Made by a program: the position numbers and the translations under genes. From Mycobacteroides chelonae CCUG 47445 (lineage in GTDB: Bacteria > Actinomycetota > Actinomycetes > Mycobacteriales > Mycobacteriaceae), in NCBI RefSeq assembly GCF_001632805.1, contig NZ_CP007220.1, forward strand, positions 3,906,001 to 3,970,000: a stretch of 64,000 nt of DNA, in the 5' to 3' direction. Numbering within the stretch: the first letter of the stretch is position 1; each line of letters starts with the position of its first letter. The notes beneath the pieces were generated by a model. That model did no database searches, was not told the DNA's origin, and saw only the letters and a list, made by a program, of their open reading frames with translations. This document shows, piece after piece, positions 36,815-48,189 of this stretch.

Positions 36815-38164
36815 ATGCCCGAACTCACCGTGGTCGACACACCACTGTCTGGCGATCAGCACCCGTTCGACTACTACTTCCGTCCGGACATGGACCTACG
36901 CCCAATCCCCGAGGGCAAGAACGAATTCGGGTGGATCTGGCGCCACTGCCGACACTATTTGTTCGACCCCTGGTTCGACGTCGAGGACGAGGTGACCCCC
37001 ACCCCGGCGACCCGCCTGTTCGACGATCACATGTGGCAGGGCGACGAGCCCATGGACGCCGTCGCCGAGCTGTTTCACCAGCTCGGGTCCGCGCAGGCCC
37101 GGGCACTGTTCGAACAAGCCGTCGAGCATGGCGTCGACAGCCTGGATGATCCTCCCGAGGCGTTGCGCGCACTGTTCGCGGATGCCTACCGCGTGCCGCA
37201 GTGGTGGGATCCGGCCAAGGCGGAACGGGGCCGGCTGCGGGCACGCCAAGTGACCACCGCAACCACCGCGGTCATGGCGACTTTCGCGGTATTCGACACC
37301 GTCATGAACTCCGATGTGTCGGCAGCCACCGGGGCCACCGGCCGGTTCCGTTATCAGAGTGCCCAACGGCTGGCAGAGACGAATCGGTTCTTCTCCATGA
37401 TCTTCGACCGTGACGGGTTGGTACCCGGCTCTGAACAGATCAAGCTGACGATGCGCGTTCGTCTGGTGCACGCACTGGCCCGGCGAGGTCTGCGTAGCGC
37501 CTGGGGCGAAGACAACTTCGCCGAATACGGCGCGCCCATCTCCAACGCATCCATGTGCGGGTTCATCGAGGCGATGCTTGGAGCACTCCTTGTCGACTAC
37601 CGACTCGGAAGATCTTGCACGCTAAGGGAAATCGATGACGTATGGCATTACCTGCTGCGGTGGGCACTGATGTTCGGCGTCACCGAAGACCTGCTGCCGC
37701 GCACCGGCATCGATGCCATGCGCAATCTGGATTACCTGCTGGCCCGTTCCGGGGATGCCTCGCGTTGGCGCGTCGAGCTGATCGAAGCATTGGCCACCGG
37801 CATATCCGGAGCGCGGACCGGACCCGTCCGGCGCATGTTCGCTGAAGTGCTCGCGGGCCCCGGCAGCATGCTGATGGGACCGGCGGCAATGGACGAATTC
37901 TTCCAGGGCACAACCTTCGAAGGGATCAACCACCGCCTGTCGGGCTGGCTGTTCAGTACGGCAGCCACGGTCAACGCCAACGCCTCCGCGGTTCTCGATC
38001 GACTGCCCGGAATCGGCCTGATGCGCCGACAGTTGGATGCGTTCAACCCCAATCCCAGTGCGGTGAACAACCTTTTCTCGGAGTTGATCGAGAAACGGGC
38101 CAAGGTGGCCTCGACGTACACGATGCACGACAACAACACGTCCGGGCACGCCTTCGCCCGCTAA
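36815..38164 (+). CDS. MpaB/DUF2236-family oxygenase, paralogue 2
   Basis: ATG 36815 is preceded by AGGAGG; 449 residues. It is a close paralogue of the gene at 35360 with the same motifs (DDHMWQGDEPMD, DTVMNSDVSAATGATGRF, MRVRLVHALARRGL, MCGFIEAMLGALLVDYRLG, DDVWHYLLRWALMFGV) and the same C-terminal TYTMHD-NTSGHAFA. One residue is missing next to MCGFIEA compared with paralogue 1. Heme-dependent oxygenase activity on a hydrophobic substrate is inferred from the family. Confidence 0.85.
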   Translation: MPELTVVDTPLSGDQHPFDYYFRPDMDLRPIPEGKNEFGWIWRHCRHYLFDPWFDVEDEVTPTPATRLFDDHMWQGDEPMDAVAELFHQLGSAQARALFEQAVEHGVDSLDDPPEALRALFADAYRVPQWWDPAKAERGRLRARQVTTATTAVMATFAVFDTVMNSDVSAATGATGRFRYQSAQRLAETNRFFSMIFDRDGLVPGSEQIKLTMRVRLVHALARRGLRSAWGEDNFAEYGAPISNASMCGFIEAMLGALLVDYRLGRSCTLREIDDVWHYLLRWALMFGVTEDLLPRTGIDAMRNLDYLLARSGDASRWRVELIEALATGISGARTGPVRRMFAEVLAGPGSMLMGPAAMDEFFQGTTFEGINHRLSGWLFSTAATVNANASAVLDRLPGIGLMRRQLDAFNPNPSAVNNLFSELIEKRAKVASTYTMHDNNTSGHAFAR

Positions 38165-38173
38165 CCGATCCCC

Positions 38174-38232
38174 GCGAGTGTCGACTTATCGCGCGAAAAC
38201 GCGGGAAAACGGCGCAACAAGTCGACACTCGC
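38174..38232. repeat. Intergenic palindrome with 14-bp arms
   Basis: GCGAGTGTCGACTT (38174-38187) is exactly inverted at 38219-38232; the 31-nt spacer contains AAAACGCGGGAAAACG-like repeats. It lies between the second MpaB-like gene and the tuf terminator. The form, with long arms and an A-rich loop, suggests a dispersed palindromic element, though only one copy is in this window. Confidence 0.65.
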
Positions 38233-38246
38233 CACGGGCCGACAAC

Positions 38247-38284
38247 GAAAACGGCGCCCACCCCGAAGGGTGAGCGCCGTTTTC
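38247..38284 (-). terminator. Terminator of tuf
   Basis: A 16-bp stem with one C-A mismatch and a 4-nt loop (arms 38247-38263 and 38268-38284), ending in TTTTC on the minus strand, 15 bp after the tuf stop. A-runs on the other side let it act in both directions. Confidence 0.9.
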
Positions 38285-38298
38285 TTGGCGTCTTTAGA

Positions 38299-39492
<1,194 letters not shown>

Positions 39493-39560
39493 TTGTGTCC
39501 TCCTGGACTCTTGTTGTTGTTACTTACAGTGTTGCGCCGGGGGCGCGGTGCTCCGGCGGA

Positions 39561-41666
<2,106 letters not shown>

Positions 41667-41712
41667 AGAAGTTTCCGCTCTTTCGCTTCGAATTGGGGAT
41701 GGAGGAACTGGG

Positions 41713-41738
41713 CGGGCCTCGCCGTGAAGTGAGGCCCG
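41713..41738 (-). other. Hairpin between rpsG and fusA
   Basis: CGGGCCTC (41713-41720) pairs with GAGGCCCG (41731-41738) around a 10-nt loop, 5 nt beyond the rpsG stop. With no U-run it may be an attenuator or a processing site that sets the ratio of ribosomal protein to EF-G rather than a full terminator. Confidence 0.5.
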
Positions 41739-41743
41739 TCAGA

Positions 41744-42214
41744 TCACCAGCGGTAGTGCGCGAACGCCCGGTTGGCCTCGGCCATCTTGTGGACATCCTC
41801 GCGGCGCTTCACCGATGCGCCCAGGCCATTGCTGGCGTCCAGGATCTCATTGGCAAGCCGCTCGACCATGGTCTTCTCGCGACGAGCACGCGAGAAGCTC
41901 ACCAGCCAGCGCAGGGCCAGGGTGGTGGAGCGATCGGGACGCACCTCGACCGGCACCTGGTAGGTGGCACCACCGACGCGGCGGCTGCGCACCTCGAGGG
42001 CGGGCTTCACGTTGTCCATGGCGCGCTTCAGGGTGACGACCGGATCGGTGCCGGTCTTGTCCCGGGCCTGCTCCAGGGCGCCGTAAACGATGCGCTCGGC
42101 GATGGACTTCTTGCCATCGAGCAGCACCTTGTTGACCAGCTGGGTCACCAGCTGCGAACTGTAAACCGGGTCGTTGACCAGGGGGCGCGACGGCGCGGGT
42201 CCCTTACGCGGCAT
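41744..42214 (-). CDS. rpsG: 30S ribosomal protein S7
   Basis: The 156-residue S7 begins [12 protein letters not shown] and contains [22 protein letters not shown], the [15 protein letters not shown] loop and the [37 protein letters not shown] end. It organises the 30S head and contacts the E-site. Its start overlaps the rpsL stop by one base. Confidence 0.98.
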   Translation of the reverse strand: MPRKGPAPSRPLVNDPVYSSQLVTQLVNKVLLDGKKSIAERIVYGALEQARDKTGTDPVVTLKRAMDNVKPALEVRSRRVGGATYQVPVEVRPDRSTTLALRWLVSFSRARREKTMVERLANEILDASNGLGASVKRREDVHKMAEANRAFAHYRW

Positions 42215-42588
42215 TAGCTCTTCTCCTTCTTGGCGCCGTAGCGGCTGCGAGCCTGCTTGCGGTTCTTGACTCCCTGGGTGTCCAGCGAGCCGCGGATGAT
42301 CTTGTAGCGCACACCGGGGAGGTCCTTCACACGACCACCACGCACGAGCACCATCGAGTGCTCCTGCAGGTTGTGGCCCTCACCCGGGATGTAAGCGGTG
42401 ACCTCCACCGCGCTGGTCAGCCGCACACGGGCCACCTTCCGCAGCGCCGAGTTCGGCTTCTTCGGGGTGGTGGTGTAGACGCGGGTGCACACGCCACGGC
42501 GCTGCGGGCTGCCCTTAAGGGCCGCGGTCTTCACCTTGGCGATCTTGTCCCGGCGACCCTTACGGACCAGCTGGTTGATGGTTGGCAT
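42214..42588 (-). CDS. rpsL: 30S ribosomal protein S12
   Basis: The 124-residue S12 has [17 protein letters not shown] and [17 protein letters not shown]. The two lysines altered in streptomycin resistance (K43 in TPKKPNS and K88 in GRVKDLPG) are the wild-type residues here. S12 lies at the decoding centre. First gene of the str operon. Confidence 0.98.
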   Translation of the reverse strand: MPTINQLVRKGRRDKIAKVKTAALKGSPQRRGVCTRVYTTTPKKPNSALRKVARVRLTSAVEVTAYIPGEGHNLQEHSMVLVRGGRVKDLPGVRYKIIRGSLDTQGVKNRKQARSRYGAKKEKS

Positions 42589-42820
42589 GTACCGGCTTTC
42601 TGTCTCTAGCTACTACTGGGCTCTAGCACTGCGAGCCCATATGAAGGCCCTGTTGTCCTGCGGTTTTCGCCCGTATCGGTATCCCGAGGCCGGGCGTGTC
42701 GCACGCACCGCGGCCGCGAAGAAAAACTCCTTCACCCTCTGGGCATGCGAATTGACCTGGCGCCCTATCTGACCCCCGCTGGGTAACCCAGTGGTGGCCA
42801 TCGGCCAGGCACAGCGCCCT

Positions 42821-42850
42821 ACCATACCAGGGCTGATCACGGTGAGACAA
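42821..42850 (-). promoter_or_regulatory. Likely promoter of rpsL-rpsG-fusA
   Basis: Minus-strand TTGTCT (42845-42850) and TATGGT (42821-42826) with an 18-bp spacer, giving a leader of about 225 nt. The 323-bp gap 42589-42911 also contains a short palindrome CTGGGTAACCCAG near 42780 within the leader; no gene is supported there. Confidence 0.6.
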
Positions 42851-42911
42851 ACTCGCCTACCAGCGACAAAGCGCAGGTCATCGACAACTCACCGATGCGC
42901 GGGCAACTTGC

Positions 42912-43520
42912 CTACTTGCGCTCGGCAAGACCCGACGCAAAGCGGTGCACCATCTCCGTAAACGCGATATCGGGGTCCATCTCGATGCCCGCCATGAAGC
43001 CCGTCATCTCCAACATGACGAAGCCGTGCATCGCGGCCCACAGCTCAACGCCCGCATGGAAGGCGGTGTCCTCGTTGAGTCCATAGACGCCGATGGCCTC
43101 GGTCGCGGGCTTGGCCAGTTCGCGTGCGTCGATGGTCGGACGGTTCACGGCGTCCAGGAACGGCATCCGGGTCAGCGCGGCATATCTACCGGGGTGGTGG
43201 TGCGCGTAACTGCGGTATGCGCCGGCCATCGCCAGGATCGCATCCTCGCTGGTGCGCCCGGAGCTCACGGTATGCAGCATGCCCACGATCTCGGCCAGCA
43301 CCCGGTCGCGCACCTCGTGGCGCAGATCGTCGAGGCTGTCCACGTGGTTATAGAGCGACGGCCCCTTCGTGCCGAGCTCGACGGCCAACGCGTTGATCGT
43401 CAGTGCATCCCAGCCGGCCCGATCCAAGAAGGACAAGGCGGCGTTGATGACCGTGTCGCGGTTGAGCCGTGTTGCCCGCGCAGGGTTTCTGCGGTGCGCG
43501 GTTGCGGGCTCGGTCGTCAC
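42912..43520 (-). CDS. TetR-family transcriptional regulator
   Basis: GTG 43520 with an AGAAGG-type site gives 202 residues; longer in-frame starts lack a ribosome site. The helix-turn-helix is LDRAGWDALTINALAVELGTKGPSLYNHVDSLDDL, followed by a C-terminal ligand domain of the TetR_C_33 type. Its place just upstream of rpsL matches Rv0681 in M. tuberculosis. The target is unknown; the divergent DUF3060 genes at 43697 are candidates. Confidence 0.88.
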   Translation of the reverse strand: MTTEPATAHRRNPARATRLNRDTVINAALSFLDRAGWDALTINALAVELGTKGPSLYNHVDSLDDLRHEVRDRVLAEIVGMLHTVSSGRTSEDAILAMAGAYRSYAHHHPGRYAALTRMPFLDAVNRPTIDARELAKPATEAIGVYGLNEDTAFHAGVELWAAMHGFVMLEMTGFMAGIEMDPDIAFTEMVHRFASGLAERK

Positions 43521-43696
43521 GTGTGGTCCACCTTCTGGGGTGAGTCGTTCTAGTGCAGTGCTCTTTGGTGCGGCCTGGTGGAGCAGATGGCCTGCTATGA
43601 CCCTATCTCCCCCATCGTCACCTTTGTGTTTGTCAGCCCATCGAGTCTGTCGTGGCGCGTGGTGGCTTATTCTCATCGGGTGACCTGGACGCTGAA

Positions 43697-44110
43697 ATGA
43701 CACACGTTCTAGTTTCTGTGGGGCAGCGAGCGCTGGTCGCCGTGCTGGTGACCGCCGGCATCGCCGCGTTGACGAGCTCGCCAGCGGGGCGTTCGGACCT
43801 CGCGGACAACATTCGCCTGGTGAAAAACGGGGACACCCACATCACCCAGTACGGGCTCGTGACCACCATCGATTGCAGCGATTCGACCGTCTTTGTGAAC
43901 GGGTCGCAGAACGTCATCACCGCTCTGGGCAGCTGCTACGCCATCTCGGTGCAGGGGTCCTCCAACACGATCATCGCCGACAACGTGGTCAACGACATCA
44001 CTGTCTACGGCTTCAACCAGAAGGTCCTCTACAAGTCCGGTGAACCGGCGGTCATCGATCGCGGGCGTGAGCTGGGCATGATGAATTTCATCGACCGCAT
44101 TCCCGGCTGA
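43697..44110 (+). CDS. Exported DUF3060-family protein
   Basis: ATG 43697 (GTG 43652 is an in-frame alternative) gives 137 residues. A signal sequence (ALVAVLVTAGIAALTSSPAG) precedes a region of repeated strands: STVFVNGSQNVITALGSCYAISVQGSSNTIIADNVVNDITVYGFNQKVLYKSGEPAVI. The spacing of G-x-N turns suggests a small beta-solenoid. DUF3060 proteins are mycobacterial envelope proteins without known activity. It is the first of two such genes, in the place of Rv0680c/Rv0679c. Confidence 0.8.
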   Translation: MTHVLVSVGQRALVAVLVTAGIAALTSSPAGRSDLADNIRLVKNGDTHITQYGLVTTIDCSDSTVFVNGSQNVITALGSCYAISVQGSSNTIIADNVVNDITVYGFNQKVLYKSGEPAVIDRGRELGMMNFIDRIPG

Positions 44111-44148
44111 TCCCCTGCCGTCATCCAAAACTCCGGATAATCGACGTC

Positions 44149-44589
44149 ATGTCCCGCCATCATGTGGTCCTGGCCCTGGCTCTGGTCGCCCTCGGGCTGA
44201 CAGGCTGCGGTGCCATCAAACCGGGTTCGAGCAATCCGACACCCGGCACCTGGACTCCCCCGTCCACTTCGGCCGCGTCCAGCCCCTCCACACCGACCTC
44301 TGCCAAGGTCGATATCGGGGATGAGACGGTGATCGGGTACTTCGGCCAAACCACGACCGCCGCCTGCGACGAGGGCAAGCGCCTGAACATCACGGGCGCC
44401 AACAACACACTCACCATCACCGGCACCTGCGACAAGGTCACCGTCTCGGGTTTCTCGAACACCGTCACGTTCGAGGAGCTGAAGACCGAAGTGACGGTCA
44501 CCGGCTACGGGAACAAGCTGACCTACAAGACGGGCGAGCCCAAGGTCAACAACTACGGAAGCAACAACACCATTCAGAAGGTTTCCTAG
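44149..44589 (+). CDS. DUF3060-family lipoprotein
   Basis: The 146-residue product has a lipobox LTGC (Cys20), a Ser/Thr/Pro-rich linker of about 30 residues, then the DUF3060 region: KRLNITGANNTLTITGTCDKVTVSGFSNTVTFEELKTEVTVTGYGNKLTYKTGEPKV ending with GSNNTIQ. It resembles the preceding protein but is lipid-anchored. The M. tuberculosis counterpart region includes Rv0679c, reported as a lipoarabinomannan-associated envelope protein. Confidence 0.85.
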   Translation: MSRHHVVLALALVALGLTGCGAIKPGSSNPTPGTWTPPSTSAASSPSTPTSAKVDIGDETVIGYFGQTTTAACDEGKRLNITGANNTLTITGTCDKVTVSGFSNTVTFEELKTEVTVTGYGNKLTYKTGEPKVNNYGSNNTIQKVS

Positions 44590-44596
44590 CCACCAC

Positions 44597-45139
44597 TCAC
44601 AACACCGTCTGCACGATGTGTTCGACTAGTTGGCGAGCCGCCGCGCAACTATCGCCCCCCTTGCGGTACTGAACCCACCAGGTCAACGAACCGGTACCGG
44701 CCGGAACCGTTACCCCACAGCCCCCACCGGGACCCGTGCTGGTGAACCCCTTGCGGCCGTTGATCGTAATGTCGGCGGTCTTTTGCCCCATGCCGTCGGC
44801 AGACGTGCGATCGCGGTCGACGTCACCACCCTCGTAGTACGCGTACAAGAGGTCGATGAGATTTCCCGCATCATCGGCTGCGACCCAATAGCACAGTGCC
44901 CCAAAGAAATTCTGGTAGATCTGGGCAGCCTTGACGGTCTCCACGATCGTCTTCTCATCGAGCGGACCACACTGGCCGTTGGCGAATCCATAGGGGTCCA
45001 GCTTGTCGTTCTCGCCTCGCTCGTTGGAGTTCAGCGACTCTCCCGGAGCGACGGCGGAACCGTCGACGGTGCGCGCACACCCGGTGGGGCCGACGAGGAG
45101 CAGCGCCGCTGCGGCAAGCGCGCCGACAATCCTTTTCAT
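44597..45139 (-). CDS. DUF3558-family lipoprotein, member 2
   Basis: ATG 45139, 180 residues, with a signal ending VGPTGC (lipobox Cys21). The mature domain has the DUF3558 pattern: DPYGFANGQCGPLDEKTIVETVKAAQ, then ALCYWVAADD, with further Cys at GGGCGVTV and GDSCAAARQL. Such lipoproteins come in adjacent pairs (LprB/LprC type in M. tuberculosis). It overlaps its partner upstream by four bases and converges on the DUF3060 lipoprotein 7 bp away. Confidence 0.82.
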   Translation of the reverse strand: MKRIVGALAAAALLLVGPTGCARTVDGSAVAPGESLNSNERGENDKLDPYGFANGQCGPLDEKTIVETVKAAQIYQNFFGALCYWVAADDAGNLIDLLYAYYEGGDVDRDRTSADGMGQKTADITINGRKGFTSTGPGGGCGVTVPAGTGSLTWWVQYRKGGDSCAAARQLVEHIVQTVL

Positions 45140-45696
45140 TGCTTGCCTACCTTGCTGAGCAGTGAGTCCATCAGGGTCTCGACGGCTTTGCACGGGTCGT
45201 TTTTGACGTCCCCCGATTGCAGGGACCAATGCAGGAAATCAGGCCCGGATCCCGCAGACAGCTCACACAACCCGACATTGCTCACGCGGTAACCGGGATA
45301 GGACTTGGTGGTCACCGATTCCACCGTGTGTCCGAGGTTTCGCGCGACCGACGCCTCCTTCTGCGCCGAGCTGCCCCGATACCAGTACAGCGACAAGGAC
45401 GTGTCTCCCGTTCCCGGGCCGGTGGACCACCGGCAGCCCAGCAGGCTGTCCACATCACGCTTGAGCGCTGGGTTACCCACCGCTGCAGTGACTTCCGCAT
45501 CAGTCATGCCACCGCAGTCGCCGAGTTTGAAACCCTTACCGGGCCCATTGTTCACCTCGGGAACCGTGGTCACCTGCACATCGGGAGATCCGCCGTCGTC
45601 GTCACCGCCGGAGGACCGGGGTGAGCAGCCAGCCAGCACCACCGCGGCAACAACCAGGGCCGATACCGGAACCATCCGCACACTCACGGTGTCCAC
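45136..45696 (-). CDS. DUF3558-family lipoprotein, member 1
   Basis: Several starts are possible (GTG 45696, GTG 45687, ATG 45675); all give a signal ending VVLAGC. The mature part is FKLGDCGGMTDAEVTAAVG, LGCRWSTGPGTGDTSLSLYWYRGSS, VGLCELSAGSGPDFLHWSLQSGDVKNDPCKAVETLMDSLL, typical DUF3558 with paired Cys. It forms a two-gene unit with the next gene. Function unknown; in the place occupied by mmpS5/mmpL5/Rv0678 in M. tuberculosis. Confidence 0.8.
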   Translation of the reverse strand: MDTVSVRMVPVSALVVAAVVLAGCSPRSSGGDDDGGSPDVQVTTVPEVNNGPGKGFKLGDCGGMTDAEVTAAVGNPALKRDVDSLLGCRWSTGPGTGDTSLSLYWYRGSSAQKEASVARNLGHTVESVTTKSYPGYRVSNVGLCELSAGSGPDFLHWSLQSGDVKNDPCKAVETLMDSLLSKVGKQ

Positions 45697-45770
45697 AGTA
45701 CGTCCGTATCCCGCGGGTCTCGCTGAAGTCTGAGTGTGTCGGCACTACTACCGACCCCCGCTCAGACAGC

Positions 45771-46538
45771 TCAGACCCCGGCGCCGTGGCGGCCGGCACC
45801 CGCGGCGAACCGGCCGGCTCCCTCCAGCGCCTCGGCCGCCACCCGCTCGATGCTGCCGAACTCGTTGTCCAATGCCGCGTCCTCGGCCGTCCCCCACTGC
45901 GCGATCGCCGAATCGCGGTCTGCCCGCACACATTGCTGAGGGAATGCCGCGATCTCCGCCGCCAACGCCTCCGCGGCCGCGCGGGCCCGCCCACGAGGTA
46001 CCACGCGATTGGCCAGGCCGATCTCCAGAGCCTCTGGTGCGGCAACGGGACGCCCGGTGAGGATGAGGTCCATGGCACGCGAGTGCCCGATCAACCGCGG
46101 CAATCTGATCGTCCCGCCATCGATGAGCGGCACGCCCCAGCGCCTGCAGAACACCCCCAGGACGGCGTCCTCCTCGACCACCCGAAGGTCACACCACAAC
46201 GCGAGCTCGATACCACCGGCGACGGCATGCCCCGATATCGCAGCGATCACCGGCTTGGACAACCGCAGCCGTGACGGGCCCATCGGACCGGGGCCATGCG
46301 GGTGCAGTTCATTTCCACGATCGGTGCCCATTGCCTTGAGATCTGCTCCGGCACAGAATGTTCCGCCGTCACCCCAGAGCACCGCCACGGACGCCGCCGG
46401 GTCGGCGTCGAACTCGGCGAACGCCGCGAGCAGCGCCGCGGCGGTCGGGCCATCAACGGCGTTACGCGCGTGCGGACGGTTGAGAATGACCGTGGTCACC
46501 GATCCTGCCTTCTCCACGCGAACAGCATTCTCACTCAC
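45771..46538 (-). CDS. echA5: Enoyl-CoA hydratase/isomerase (EchA5-like)
   Basis: GTG 46538 overlaps the stop of the regulator gene; 255 residues. Crotonase fold with RPHARNAVDGPTAAAL, the first oxyanion loop GGTFCAGADLKAM and the second ISGHAVAGGIELALWCDLRV; the positions of the catalytic Glu pair are taken by GVPLIDGGTIRLPRLIG, so hydratase activity needs checking. It is the last gene of the fadE8 operon and matches echA5. Confidence 0.87.
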   Translation of the reverse strand: MSENAVRVEKAGSVTTVILNRPHARNAVDGPTAAALLAAFAEFDADPAASVAVLWGDGGTFCAGADLKAMGTDRGNELHPHGPGPMGPSRLRLSKPVIAAISGHAVAGGIELALWCDLRVVEEDAVLGVFCRRWGVPLIDGGTIRLPRLIGHSRAMDLILTGRPVAAPEALEIGLANRVVPRGRARAAAEALAAEIAAFPQQCVRADRDSAIAQWGTAEDAALDNEFGSIERVAAEALEGAGRFAAGAGRHGAGV

Positions 46539-47278
46539 AGGGAAGCCTCCTCCGTCTCGGCGTTGTCGCGCAGCGCCACCAGTTCATCCTTGAACTCCCG
46601 GTAACGGGAACGTATTTCGTCGGCCGGCCAGCCCGTCGGCAACAACTCATCCGGCAGCACCGGGTCGGCGAGCAGGTGCCGCACCATCGCCGCAGCCAGC
46701 ACAAATCGCGCAGGAATTGCCTCGGCCTGATCCCACCACCGCAACAGGGAAGTCGCATAGAGCGACCACCCGGGCAGATCCCACAGCTGAGCGGACAACG
46801 CCTCGGGGGTCGCGGTCCGGGTCTGCAACACCCAGACGTGGTTGGTCACCGACGGCGACAGCTCGATGTCGAGATTGTCCGGACGCAGCCACACACCCTC
46901 GCGTAGTTCTCCGAAACGGCTTTGCCGCAACGTGGTTCGCAGGTCATTGCGGTCACGCGCATCGCGCCCCACGCTGGTGATCACCAGCTGTGTCCAGTCT
47001 CCGTTCCAGGGGCGTCGATGCGGATCGCAGGCCTCGTCCTGCCGCAGCTGACGGGCCTGTAGCCGCTCGGCGAGCCGATATCCCGAGTCGGTTCGCGCAA
47101 GATCTCCCGCGGAGACCATCCGAGTCAGCGCCACCCTTACCGTGGTATCACTGATTCCGAATAAGGTTGTCAGTGAACGTATTTCGCGCACAGATAGCTC
47201 CGCGGGGTGTGCGCCCAGTAGCAGGCTCAGGATGACCGAACGCGCGGTCATCGGGTGATGCTCGACCGGGTTAGTCAT
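46535..47278 (-). CDS. PaaX-family transcriptional regulator
   Basis: The 247-residue protein has a winged helix at its N-terminus (TARSVILSLLLGAHPAELSVREIRSLTTLFGISDTTVRVALTRMVSAGDL), a ferredoxin-like centre and a PaaX C-terminal domain. PaaX proteins repress catabolic genes and are relieved by aryl-CoA or acyl-CoA. It sits inside the fadE8-echA4-echA5 operon (2 bp after echA4, 4-bp overlap with echA5), as Rv0674 does, so it likely senses the pathway intermediate. Confidence 0.88.
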   Translation of the reverse strand: MTNPVEHHPMTARSVILSLLLGAHPAELSVREIRSLTTLFGISDTTVRVALTRMVSAGDLARTDSGYRLAERLQARQLRQDEACDPHRRPWNGDWTQLVITSVGRDARDRNDLRTTLRQSRFGELREGVWLRPDNLDIELSPSVTNHVWVLQTRTATPEALSAQLWDLPGWSLYATSLLRWWDQAEAIPARFVLAAAMVRHLLADPVLPDELLPTGWPADEIRSRYREFKDELVALRDNAETEEASL

Positions 47279-47280
47279 CG

Positions 47281-48186
47281 CTACAGATCGGTGGGCCTGC
47301 GGCCGTAATCACCGAAGGGCTCGTCACGATGCCGGACCGCTTGCCGGTAACCGTTCGTCATGGCATCGAACGTGAACGCGTGGGCCTCCGCGGTGTGCCG
47401 GGATATACCGTCGAAGACGGTGCCCACCATGGCGCTATTGGCAATGCCCTGGTTGATGAGCACGGAGTTGCATGCGAGCTTGACCATCATCAACTGGTTC
47501 AACGGCATTGCGGCGATCCGCGCCACCAATCGCTCGGTGCGCTCGTCCAGATCATCGGGCTCCGGCGCCTCGACCGCCAAACCCCACTCGTATGCCTGCT
47601 TACCCGACAGACAATCTCCGGTCAGCATAAGGCGTTTCGCCCGCTGATCGCCGAGCTTGTGCGCCCACAGCCCGGTGGCCGGTACACCCCATACCCGGGT
47701 GGGCGGGTACCCGATCTTGGCATCGGCAGCGACGATCAACTGGTCGGCATGCAAGGCGATGTCGGTACCACCGGCCACGCAATACCCGTGCACCTTCACC
47801 ACGGTCGGCTTGTTGGCGTGCAACAGCGAGGAGAAGCCGCGGGTGAACCGGCTCATCATCTGGTAGTCGAGCATGGGGTCCCAGTTGATGTTCGGCAAGT
47901 GGTTGCGCAGCTGCACCTCACCATCTAGTGCGGTGCCTGAATACTGCGCCGTGCCTTCATCGTTCGCCTCAGCATAGGCACTGAGGTCGAAGCCCCCGCA
48001 GAATCCGTCTCCCCTGCCCGACACCAGGATGACGTGAACCTGCGGATCCAGGTCGGCACGCTCCACAAGTGCCGCCAGTTCCAGTGGGGTCTCGGCAATG
48101 ATGGCGTTGCCCTGTTCGGGCCGGTTAAAGGTAATGCGCGCGACGCGGTCGGTGACCTCGTAGGTCATCGTCTTGAGTGTGTCCAC
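47281..48186 (-). CDS. echA4: Enoyl-CoA hydratase/isomerase (EchA4-like)
   Basis: The 301-residue crotonase-family protein (GTG 48186, or ATG 48168) contains FNRPEQGNAI, the oxyanion loop GDGFCGGFDLSAYAEA and HGYCVAGGTDIALHADQLI, then KIGYPPTRVWGVPATGLWAHKLGDQRAKRLMLTGDCLSG. The length, about 40 residues longer than echA5, comes from a loop after residue 75. Co-transcribed after fadE8 with a 3-bp gap. The exact reaction within beta-oxidation is not fixed. Confidence 0.88.
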   Translation of the reverse strand: MDTLKTMTYEVTDRVARITFNRPEQGNAIIAETPLELAALVERADLDPQVHVILVSGRGDGFCGGFDLSAYAEANDEGTAQYSGTALDGEVQLRNHLPNINWDPMLDYQMMSRFTRGFSSLLHANKPTVVKVHGYCVAGGTDIALHADQLIVAADAKIGYPPTRVWGVPATGLWAHKLGDQRAKRLMLTGDCLSGKQAYEWGLAVEAPEPDDLDERTERLVARIAAMPLNQLMMVKLACNSVLINQGIANSAMVGTVFDGISRHTAEAHAFTFDAMTNGYRQAVRHRDEPFGDYGRRPTDL

Positions 48187-48189
48187 CGG

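Noticed and set aside
42589..42911. Short open frames in the rpsL leader
   Set aside because: They are under 80 codons, lack ribosome sites and resemble no known protein.
43689..43710. A KstR-like sequence at the start of the first DUF3060 gene
   Set aside because: It reads TGACACACGTTCTA, with CAC instead of the required AAC, and overlaps the coding start; one mismatch in a core position makes it unconvincing.
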